Positions 23,790 to 30,468 of a DNA stretch of 31,575 bases are shown in pieces. Source of the DNA: DATKDU01 sp035512595. Its GTDB lineage: Bacteria; Planctomycetota; Planctomycetia; Pirellulales; Pirellulaceae. Position 1 is the stretch's first letter; every line of letters starts with the position of its first letter. The notes beneath the pieces were generated by a model. The model was not told the DNA's origin. It saw nothing but the letters and a program-made list of their open reading frames with translations, and made no database searches. The stretch covers positions 1 through 31,575 of the forward strand of contig DATKDU010000273.1 of assembly GCA_035512595.1 (NCBI GenBank). The letters run 5' to 3'. A program made the translations under genes and the position numbers.

Positions 23790-25208
23790 TCACACCCAAA
23801 TATCCGACGTGCAGTCGCCGCCGGGAAAACGCATCTCGTGCGCTCGGGCCGGACCGGCCGGCTCCTTGCCGAAATCGACGAGGAAGTCCTCGTCGAGCAG
23901 CAAGCCGCCCCGATCGGTGTCGCAGGAGAGCGTCAGCAGGTGCGAGCCTTGCTCGGCAATCTGCGGATAGAACTGGTTGTCCCACGAGCTGAACAGCGAA
24001 TTGGTCACGTATAGCCGCTGGCCGTTGAGGCTGAGCTGGAGCATCTGCGGCCCGCCACTGAGCTCTTTGCCGCGGACGGACTTTTTCTTGCCGAGCACGC
24101 CGCCGAGCCACACCTGGCCGGTGAGCTTTGGTTTGGCCGGATCGCTGACGTCGTACTGCCGCACGTCCCCGTGCAGCCAGTTGGAGAAGTAGAGCCAGCG
24201 GTCGTCCATCGACAGTACGAGGTCGGTGATCAGCCCCGGCACGGGAAACGGCCAGCCTTTTACTTCCTGCGATTCGACGGCAATCACGTTGTCCGCTTTC
24301 CACTTGTCGCCGTCTTGGTAGTAGTGCCACATCGTGCTCGACAGGGCGGCGCCGACGAAGCCGTGCGTGCTGTCGGGGTTGTGATGGAAGCGAACCTCCA
24401 GGGGAATGAGCCCCTGTTCGCCCAGGTCGATCGACTGCGCGATCTTCCGTTCGGTCCAGTCCCAGAAGTGGAGGTGATGGCCGTACTTGCCGGCCTTGAC
24501 GTCTTCCAGGTTGAATCCCGGCCGCGTCGTCTTCGGGGCGCCCCACTCGCTCGACAGCATCACGTTGTGCCGCGGCTGATACCAGAAGTCGTAGTTGTAG
24601 TTCATCCCCTCCAGGCTCTTTTCCCACCGGCCGACGATCTTGAATTCCTGATCGAGGAGCAGGAAGCCGCCGGGGCCGCCTAAGTTCTCGTTGCCGAGCA
24701 TCGAGATCATGATCTGACCGTCGGCCAGACAGTGGACGGTGTGCGGCGCGGTGAGCTTTGTTTTGCGGACGATCTCGGCGGGCTCGATCACTTTGTGCAG
24801 CTTCGGTTCGCGCGGGTTCTGGGTATCGACGATGTGAATTCGTCCCGATACCAGCCCGGGGATCACCAGATACCGCCTCTCGCGCTCGCCGTGACAACTG
24901 CCGCAGGCGTTCCAGCCGAAGTGGTGCAGCTCATCTCCCGGCGTCGGCATCGCGAGCCGGTGGATGATCGAGCCGTAGGTCTTGGACTGCGGATCGAAGT
25001 CGATCGTGGCCAGGTAATCAGGCCCTTTCCCTTTCGTGCCGGCATACAAGGCCACTGTGTAGCACAAGGTTTCCCGCGGAGACTTCTGGGCTTCTGCCGG
25101 GGAAGCGAAGGTGCGGCAGCAGGCACTTTCCGCCGGCTCGTTTCCGCGGAGCAGGCCGGCGGCCAGCACGGTCGATGTCGAAGCGGCCAGGAATTCACGA
25201 CGGTGCAT
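23790..25208 (-). CDS. Selenium-binding protein 56 / methanethiol oxidase family protein, Tat-exported
   Basis: 472 residues. Family landmarks: FGWNACGSCHG (about residues 97-107, the conserved Cys motif), PHTVHCLADGQIMISMLGN, GMNYNYDFWYQPRHNVMLSSEWG, the His pairs HHLHFWDW and RFHHNPDSTHGFVGAA, TDLVLSMDDRWLYFSNWLHGDVRQYD and the near-C-terminal FPGGDCTSDIW. Bacterial members (MtoX) oxidise methanethiol to formaldehyde, hydrogen sulfide and peroxide using copper; human SELENBP1 does the same. Whether this one does so is inference. Residues 1-20 (HRREFLAASTSTVLAAG) are a Tat signal, so it acts outside the cytoplasm, as MtoX does. ATG 25208 has AGGAGA upstream. Despite its family name it has no demonstrated tie to the selenoprotein gene. 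Confidence 0.92.
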   Translation of the reverse strand: MHRREFLAASTSTVLAAGLLRGNEPAESACCRTFASPAEAQKSPRETLCYTVALYAGTKGKGPDYLATIDFDPQSKTYGSIIHRLAMPTPGDELHHFGWNACGSCHGERERRYLVIPGLVSGRIHIVDTQNPREPKLHKVIEPAEIVRKTKLTAPHTVHCLADGQIMISMLGNENLGGPGGFLLLDQEFKIVGRWEKSLEGMNYNYDFWYQPRHNVMLSSEWGAPKTTRPGFNLEDVKAGKYGHHLHFWDWTERKIAQSIDLGEQGLIPLEVRFHHNPDSTHGFVGAALSSTMWHYYQDGDKWKADNVIAVESQEVKGWPFPVPGLITDLVLSMDDRWLYFSNWLHGDVRQYDVSDPAKPKLTGQVWLGGVLGKKKSVRGKELSGGPQMLQLSLNGQRLYVTNSLFSSWDNQFYPQIAEQGSHLLTLSCDTDRGGLLLDEDFLVDFGKEPAGPARAHEMRFPGGDCTSDIWV

Positions 25209-25402
25209 GATCGGTCTCCTGTAGTTTGCGAGGGGTGCGCCGTTGCACGATGCGCGCTGCTAAAGATCGCCCGCGCCTCAACACTAGCTTACGGCGATTT
25301 CCATGCAGGTTACACACCCGCAGCAGACAGCTAGCATGATCGAAAGTGCGGAATGCCAGCACAATCCCAGTCCGCACTTCGCATTCTGCGCTGGCATTTG
25401 TC

Positions 25403-25432
25403 TTGACCCGCGCTGCGCGGTCTCCCTATACT
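25403..25432 (+). promoter_or_regulatory. Sigma-70-type promoter of the foldase gene
   Basis: TTGACC (25403-25408), an 18-base spacer and TATACT (25427-25432), about 65 bases ahead of the foldase ATG. Two perfect inverted repeats that interlock, AGTGCGGA/TCCGCACT (25345-25378) and AATGCCAGC/GCTGGCATT (25352-25398), sit directly upstream and could be an operator. The gap 25209-25502 is otherwise empty and also serves the divergent SBP56-family gene. Confidence 0.7.
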
Positions 25433-25502
25433 CCGCCCCGCCGTGGCAAGTTCTGCCGGTTCCGTGGCCGGCCTCTCGCGCTCAATTGGAGGAGCAAGAC
25501 CC

Positions 25503-27575
25503 ATGACTTCACTCGAATCCACCCCCGCCGCCGGACGCATGACGCACTGGCTCGGCGGTCTGTTCACTCTGCTGGCGGTCGCCGCCGTGGCCGTCGCCCT
25601 GCGCACGTTCCAAGGCCCGCCCGAGGCCAGCGCTCAGGCGCCGGTGAAAACTCCAGCCGGCCAATCGCTCACGCCGCTGGCCAAGCGGCCCTCTGCCGCC
25701 GCACAGCAGTCGGCGGCTCCGGCCAAAGGCACAGCGACGCGGGTGAAGGCTCCGGCCGCGCCGCTGCCGGCCAGCTCCCTCAAGGTGATGGCCGTCGTCA
25801 ACAGCGAGCCGATCTCGCGCGAACAGCTCGGACATGAGTGCCTCCGCCGTTACGGCGAAGAGGTCCTCGAATCGCTCGTCAACATGCAGCTCATCAACGA
25901 AGCCCTCCAATCCCGCGGCATTTCGATCACCAAAAAGGACATCGACGGCGAGATCGACCGGATTGCCGCCAAGTTCGGCTTGCCGCGCGACCGCTGGCTG
26001 ACGCTGCTCCGCGACGAGCGGGGCTTCAGCGAAGAGCAGTACAGCCGCGATGTGGTCTGGCCGATGCTCGCCCTGCGAAAGCTGGCGGCCGCCGACGTGA
26101 AGGTGACCAACGAAGAATTGCAAATGGCCTTTGAGGCGGAATACGGCCCCAAGGTGCGGGCGCGGATGATCATCCTGCCGTCGCTGCAAAAGGCGCAGGC
26201 AGTGCATGCCCAGGCGGTCGCCGATCCGCGCAAGTTCGGCGAACTGGCCCGCCAGGGGGAAGACCCGAATATCGCGGCTGCCAGCGGCGTCATCCCGCCG
26301 ATTTGCCTTCATTCTGGAAGCCCAGAAATCGAGCAAGCGGCATTCGCCCTCAAGAAAGGGCAGGTTTCCAATCCGATCAAAGTCGCCAACAAGTACGTCA
26401 TTCTCTACTGCGAGGATACGATTCCCGAGCAGTACCCGACCACGCAGCAACTGCCGGCGATCGAGAAGCAGCTCACCGACAAGCTGCGCGAGGACCGGAT
26501 TCGCAAAGCATCGGCGGAGTTTTTCGCCCGCGCGCAGCAGTCGGCCCAGATCGTGGACGTGTGGAACAATGCCGAGCTGCGCAAGGCGCAGCCGGGCGTG
26601 GCCGCGACGATCAACGGGCGGCCGATCACCATTGCAGCGCTGCAAAACGAGTGCGTCGAGCGCTATGGCAGCGACGTGCTGGAAGGGGAGATCAACCGCA
26701 AAATCCTGGCGCAGGAGCTGGCCAAGCGGAAGATCACGGTCACCGCGCAGGACCTGGATGCCGAGATCGCCCGGGCGGCCGAATCGTACGGCAAATTCAA
26801 GCAGGACGGCAAGACGCCGGACGTCGAAGCCTGGCTGAAGGAAGTGACCGTTCACGACGGCGCCACGGTCGAGCTCTACAAGGACGACGCGGTCTGGCCG
26901 TCGGTGGCCCTCAAGAAGCTGGTCGGCAACCGGGTGCAGGTCACCGAAGACGACCTGCAGAAGGGCTACGAGTCGAGCTACGGCGAGCGGGTCGAAGTGC
27001 TGGCCATCGTGCTGGGAGACCAGCGGCAGGCGCAGCGCGTCTGGGACCAGGCTCGCAACAATCCGACCGAAGGCTACTTCGCCAATCTGGCTGCCGAGTA
27101 TTCGATCGAGCCGACCTCGCGCAGCAACGGCGGCAAAGTTCCGCCGATCCGCCGGCACAGCGGCGGCGGGGTCATCGAAGAGGAAGCGTTCAAGCTCAAG
27201 CCGGGGGAACTGTCCGGCATCCTGGCGGCGGACGACCAGTTCATCCTGCTCAAGTGCATCGGCCGGACCAAGCCGGTGGCGGTGGACTTCGCCTCGGTGA
27301 AGAACAACCTTTACAAGGACATCCACGAGAAAAAGATTCGCGTGGAAATGAACAAAGAGTTCGACCGGCTGCTGGCCTCCGCTCAGGTGGACAACTATTT
27401 GGCGGGAACTTCGCAGCCCGGTCGCCGCGCTGCCGCCGCGGCGCCTGCCAGCGCGACCGCTGCCGGCCCGGCTAACGGAGCGCCGACGAAGAAGCTCACG
27501 CCGATCCGCACCCCCGCGGGGGGCACGAGCGCTCCGGCCACGGCCACCAGCCCCAAGACCAAAACGGTGCGGTAA
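25503..27575 (+). CDS. Membrane-anchored peptidyl-prolyl isomerase with two parvulin modules (SurA/PrsA-like)
   Basis: 690 residues from ATG 25503, with GGAGGAG about 10 bases upstream. There is one transmembrane segment (about residues 15-33), then an Ala/Pro-rich linker. The rest is an internal duplication. Each half has a SurA-like chaperone segment (VNSEPISREQLGHECLRRYG in the first, INGRPITIAALQNECVERYG in the second) followed by a parvulin-like PPIase domain (about 219-305 and 497-590; second copy NGGKVPPIRRHSGG, FKLKPGELSGIL). It ends in a disordered Ala/Pro/Thr tail. Such proteins fold or chaperone exported proteins on the outer face of the membrane. The first PPIase copy looks less canonical (SGVIPPICLHSG) and may be structural only. 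It is monocistronic: its own promoter (25403-25432) and a terminator follow. Confidence 0.88.
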   Translation: MTSLESTPAAGRMTHWLGGLFTLLAVAAVAVALRTFQGPPEASAQAPVKTPAGQSLTPLAKRPSAAAQQSAAPAKGTATRVKAPAAPLPASSLKVMAVVNSEPISREQLGHECLRRYGEEVLESLVNMQLINEALQSRGISITKKDIDGEIDRIAAKFGLPRDRWLTLLRDERGFSEEQYSRDVVWPMLALRKLAAADVKVTNEELQMAFEAEYGPKVRARMIILPSLQKAQAVHAQAVADPRKFGELARQGEDPNIAAASGVIPPICLHSGSPEIEQAAFALKKGQVSNPIKVANKYVILYCEDTIPEQYPTTQQLPAIEKQLTDKLREDRIRKASAEFFARAQQSAQIVDVWNNAELRKAQPGVAATINGRPITIAALQNECVERYGSDVLEGEINRKILAQELAKRKITVTAQDLDAEIARAAESYGKFKQDGKTPDVEAWLKEVTVHDGATVELYKDDAVWPSVALKKLVGNRVQVTEDDLQKGYESSYGERVEVLAIVLGDQRQAQRVWDQARNNPTEGYFANLAAEYSIEPTSRSNGGKVPPIRRHSGGGVIEEEAFKLKPGELSGILAADDQFILLKCIGRTKPVAVDFASVKNNLYKDIHEKKIRVEMNKEFDRLLASAQVDNYLAGTSQPGRRAAAAAPASATAAGPANGAPTKKLTPIRTPAGGTSAPATATSPKTKTVR

Positions 27576-27606
27576 GGCGGCGCTGCGACCGACGTTTGTC
27601 TCATGC

Positions 27607-27641
27607 GTGCCGGAGGAATGATCCTCCGGCACTTTGCTTTT
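27607..27641 (+). terminator. Rho-independent terminator after the foldase gene
   Basis: Perfect 11-bp stem GTGCCGGAGGA/TCCTCCGGCAC with loop ATGA, followed by TTTGCTTTT, 31 bases past the stop codon at 27575. Confidence 0.9.
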
Positions 27642-27773
27642 GCGTGTATGTCTGTCAAGTGATCGGGCGGCGGGCGGCTCGCGCTGTGAGCCAACTGGCC
27701 GCGAACCTTCATCCCGTTGGCGCGTCTGACTGGGTACGTAGAATACCTAGTCCACTGCGGCCCCGGCCGCCGG

Positions 27774-27844
27774 TCGGGGATGGTGTAACGGTAGCACAGC
27801 AGATTTTGGTTCTGCTTGTCTAGGTTCGAATCCTAGTCCCCGAA
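27774..27844 (+). tRNA. tRNA-Gln (anticodon TTG)
   Basis: Acceptor arms TCGGGGA and TCCCCGA pair over 7 bp. The anticodon stem GCAGA/TCTGC encloses the loop TTTTGGT with anticodon TTG. The T arm CTAGG-TTCGAAT-CCTAG is perfect. CCA is not encoded. It is directly followed by the integrase region, so its 3' end (about 27826-27844) is the likely integration site. A weak hairpin ACCCC/GGGGT follows at about 27855-27874. Confidence 0.95.
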
Positions 27845-28018
27845 TTGCTAAAATACCCCATAAAACTTGGGGTTTCTGAGAAATCGCCCGCTCTGGCGAA
27901 AAGGATGATTGAAACCTGTTTAGAAACCAGCTAGGCTGGTGTGCGAAAAAGATGACGCCCGCGCGGGGCAAACCGCCGGACGTCGTGGTTTCCACCCCTG
28001 TTATGGAGGAGTGAGAAC

Positions 28019-29335
28019 GTGACGCATTCTAAACGTCGGCAGGTTTCATCGAAACCCGACAAGTCCGACAAGTGGCGGAAGCACTGGGGGCTCGCTCCCG
28101 ACTTCCCGCTCTTTCCTCTCCCGGCCGAAGTCAAACGCGGCAAGCCAGATAACCGCCGTTGGGCGAAGAAAGTCTGCGGCCGGCTGGAGTATTTCGGCAA
28201 GGTGGATGGCGACCCCAGGGGAGTAGCGGCACTGGTCGAATGGTTGCGGGTGAAGGATCACCTCCTCGCCCGCCAGGCTCGTCCGCCGAAAGACGACCAG
28301 CGATTGACGCTACGCGAGCTGTGCAACAAGTTCTTGGCCAGCAAGCGGACGGATGTTGACCTGGGAAAGCTGTCCCCGCGGACGTTCGTGCAGTACAACG
28401 GCACCACGGACGCACTGATCGAACAATTCGGCCGCGACAAGGCCGTAGCTGACCTGGGGCCGGAAGATTTTGAGCGGCTCTACGTCACGTTGGCGAAGCG
28501 TCACGGCGTCACGACACTTGGCCGCGAAGTGACGATGGTTCGCAGCGTGTTCAAGTACGGGCTTGAATCGGACCTACTCGATCGAGCTGTGAAGTATGGC
28601 CCGCGGTTCAAGCCGCCATCTAAAGCCGACAAGCGAAAGCACAAGGCCCGCCAGAAGCAAGCCGATGGGGCCAGGCTGTTCACCGCCGCGGAAATACACC
28701 GGATGATCGATGCGGCCAGGCCGCAACTGCGGGCCATGATCTATCTCGGCATCAATGCCGGGCTGGGGAACACGGACTGCGCCACGATGCCGGAATCAGC
28801 TTTGGACCTGAAAGCCGGCTGGCTCGATTTTCCGCGGCCAAAAACTGGCGTCGGGCGCCGTGTCCCCCTCTGGCAGGAAACCGTCAAGGCGATCGAAGCC
28901 GTGCTGGCGGCCAAGGGCGATCGGATCAAACCGCGGGATGCCGACGATGCGAATCTCGTTTTCCTGACCCGCCTGGGGCAACCGTGGGTCCGGTTCGCAA
29001 TGGCGGAATCGAAGGATGACGACGGCAAGGTGAGTGTGAGCGGCTCAGCGATCGATTCCGTCGCGACGGAGACGCTGAAGCTCCTGCGGACCCTGGGGAT
29101 GAAGCGGAAGGGGTTGAGTTTTTACACGCTTCGCCATACCTTTGCGACGATTGCCGGCGGCACTGCCGATCAAGTTGCCGTCGATGCCGTGATGGGTCAC
29201 GTCGACTCCAGCATGGCCGCAGAGTACCGGGAGCATATCGACGACTCGCGGCTCGTGGCCGTAGTCAATCACGTGCGAAAATGGCTGTTCGTGATGTCGG
29301 CCAAGCGGGGCGGAAAGGTGTTACGCGGTGAGTGA
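28019..29335 (+). CDS. Tyrosine-type site-specific integrase
   Basis: 438 residues, GTG start with GGAGGAG about 8 bases upstream. Residues 95-200 are a core-binding domain (LTLRELCNKFLASKR, TFVQYNGTTDALIEQFG). Residues 220-420 are the catalytic domain: Lys275 in RPKTGVGRRVPL, TLRHTFAT with Arg372 and His373, GH394, and the nucleophile Tyr403 in AEYREH. The first catalytic Arg, normally in TGLRxxE, is replaced: the segment is NAGLGNTDC (246-254) with Gly250, and the residue before TLRH is Tyr instead of His. The same GNTD wording, as I recall, is common in planctomycete integrases, so it may be a working variant. It presumably recombines the element at the adjacent tRNA-Gln. Its stop overlaps the next gene by 8 bases. 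Confidence 0.9.
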   Translation: MTHSKRRQVSSKPDKSDKWRKHWGLAPDFPLFPLPAEVKRGKPDNRRWAKKVCGRLEYFGKVDGDPRGVAALVEWLRVKDHLLARQARPPKDDQRLTLRELCNKFLASKRTDVDLGKLSPRTFVQYNGTTDALIEQFGRDKAVADLGPEDFERLYVTLAKRHGVTTLGREVTMVRSVFKYGLESDLLDRAVKYGPRFKPPSKADKRKHKARQKQADGARLFTAAEIHRMIDAARPQLRAMIYLGINAGLGNTDCATMPESALDLKAGWLDFPRPKTGVGRRVPLWQETVKAIEAVLAAKGDRIKPRDADDANLVFLTRLGQPWVRFAMAESKDDDGKVSVSGSAIDSVATETLKLLRTLGMKRKGLSFYTLRHTFATIAGGTADQVAVDAVMGHVDSSMAAEYREHIDDSRLVAVVNHVRKWLFVMSAKRGGKVLRGE

Positions 29336-29768
29336 CGAAATCCTCGACAAGTTCTACGACGAGCTGGCGGCATCCAAGGGCGGCCGCTTCGCGCGAGTCA
29401 CGATCTCGCCGGGCACTCAGGCGATGTTCTTCGTTGACGCGAACGGCATCGAGTCGATTAAAGGCGGAAAAAGACCTCACATTGCAGGAACCGTTCAGGC
29501 CGTTTATCTCGGCGACGGCAAGATCCAGATTGGCGACGAGACGATCGTGATTACCGAGGTCCAGGCCGAGGTGCTGGAGGGGCTCCTGAGCGCAAAGGGG
29601 AAAGCGTGCAACAAGAAGGAGCTGCGCAAACTGTCCGGCGTCCCGTTCGCTGAGCGACGGTTGGCTGAGATGGTCAAGGCAAACCCAGTGCTTGAGCGCG
29701 ACGGCCTCGTCAAGTTGCCGAAGGGCCGCGGGAAAGGCGGCTATCGCACTACGATCGTTCTTGGCTGA
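29328..29768 (+). CDS. Hypothetical protein of the integrative element
   Basis: 146 residues, GTG start inside the integrase 3' end (8-base overlap) with GGAAAGG upstream, so probably translated together with it. It has no recognised domain. The N-terminal half alternates beta-strand-like segments (ARVTISPGTQAMFFVDANG, VQAVYLGDGKIQIGDETIVI). The C-terminal half, about residues 80-146, is helical and basic and reads like a winged helix (EVLEGLLSAKGKACNKKELRKLSGV, then LAEMVKANPVLERDGLVKLP, GKGGYRTTI). It may bind DNA as an element regulator; this is a guess from composition. Confidence 0.7.
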   Translation: MSDEILDKFYDELAASKGGRFARVTISPGTQAMFFVDANGIESIKGGKRPHIAGTVQAVYLGDGKIQIGDETIVITEVQAEVLEGLLSAKGKACNKKELRKLSGVPFAERRLAEMVKANPVLERDGLVKLPKGRGKGGYRTTIVLG

Positions 29769-29821
29769 GAGCCGCGCTACTATCCGACTACCTTCCGACG
29801 CTGACTTTTCAGCGGGCTGAC

Positions 29822-29836
29822 ATACCATGCTGGTAT
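29822..29836. promoter_or_regulatory. Dyad over the start codon of the 69-residue gene
   Basis: Perfect palindrome ATACCA-TGC-TGGTAT that includes the AT of the ATG at 29835. Position and symmetry suggest an operator, perhaps for an HTH protein of the element, but nothing proves it. Confidence 0.35.
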
Positions 29837-30044
29837 GGATGCTACAACGCCAGCCGGGCCGCCGATCCCGGTCCATGAGCTGCTCGACCAACTGCCACCG
29901 CCCGATGAAATTCGCGCGCTGATGGACGAGCTGGACGCCCAAAGAGACGCGCTGATGCCGCTGCTGCGCGCATCAATCCGCGCAAAAAAGTGCCGCCGCA
30001 AGCCCCCCACGACCGCTCCGCGTCAGGAGGCGTCGTCTCCATGA
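29835..30044 (+). CDS. Small hypothetical protein of the integrative element
   Basis: 69 residues: a Pro-rich start, a helical middle (LMDELDAQRDALMPLLRAS, about 28-47) and a basic tail (RAKKCRRKPP). It has no family resemblance that I know. Support comes from arrangement: its TGA overlaps the ATG of the HTH gene (ATGA, 30041-30044), a coupling typical of real genes. No strong ribosome site is seen before its ATG, which lies within a palindrome. Confidence 0.55.
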   Translation: MDATTPAGPPIPVHELLDQLPPPDEIRALMDELDAQRDALMPLLRASIRAKKCRRKPPTTAPRQEASSP

Positions 30045-30283
30045 AGCACTACAGCACCGCGGAGATCGCGGAAATGCTGGGCGTGAGCCCGGACAAACCG
30101 CGCGACTGGATCGCTGACGGCAGCCTGCCGGCGATCAACGTGGCCCGTCACACGGGCGGAAAAGCCCGCTACCGCATCGCCGAGACCGACCTGGCGGATT
30201 TTCTCCGGCGCCGCCGGACTCAGCCGCCCGCGCCTGCGCCCAAGCGAAAGAAGCGGCAGTCGGAGGTGACGGAGTACTACTGA
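30041..30283 (+). CDS. Excisionase-like helix-turn-helix protein
   Basis: 80 residues from ATG 30041, with AGGAGG about 10 bases upstream. It is almost entirely one MerR/excisionase-type HTH: YSTAEIAEMLGVSPDKPRDW, then IADGSLPAINVARHTGG and RYRIAETDLADFLRRRR (residues 4-60), followed by a basic Pro/Lys-rich tail. Proteins of this size next to an integrase usually act as recombination directionality factors or as transcription regulators of the element. An upstream in-frame ATG at 29990 lies inside the previous gene and is not preferred. Confidence 0.8.
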   Translation: MKHYSTAEIAEMLGVSPDKPRDWIADGSLPAINVARHTGGKARYRIAETDLADFLRRRRTQPPAPAPKRKKRQSEVTEYY

Positions 30284-30290
30284 TATGGAT

Positions 30291-30394
30291 TGCCCGGCCG
30301 TCGGCAGGAAGCCGGACAGAGACGGCCGGGCACTTGTGACACTTTTTCTTTGCGCCGACGCGCAAAGAAAAAGGCCAGCACTGACATGCTGGCC
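30291..30394 (+). terminator. Three consecutive strong hairpins
   Basis: Hairpin 1: TGCCCGGCCGTC/GACGGCCGGGCA, 12 bp with an 18-base loop (30291-30332), followed by a T-rich stretch. Hairpin 2: 14 bp perfect, from CTTTTTCTTT to AAAGAAAAAG with loop CGAC (30342-30373); its T-rich and A-rich arms make it a terminator readable in both directions. Hairpin 3: GGCCAGCA/TGCTGGCC with loop CTGACA (30373-30394). They separate the HTH gene from the ATPase gene. Confidence 0.75.
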
Positions 30395-30468
30395 CCGATA
30401 ACTCGCATCGCCGTCATAGCGACGCCTCCATTATACCGGCGGCCGCGGCGGCAAGAAAGGACCTGACT

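Noticed and set aside
23790..25208. A functional selenium link between the SBP56 (selenium-binding) family gene and the selenoprotein.
   Set aside because: The family name is historical, the enzymes oxidise methanethiol, and the genes are 9 kb apart on opposite strands.
27845..28018. Additional gene between tRNA-Gln and the integrase.
   Set aside because: Only a weak hairpin (ACCCC/GGGGT) and the integrase ribosome site are visible.
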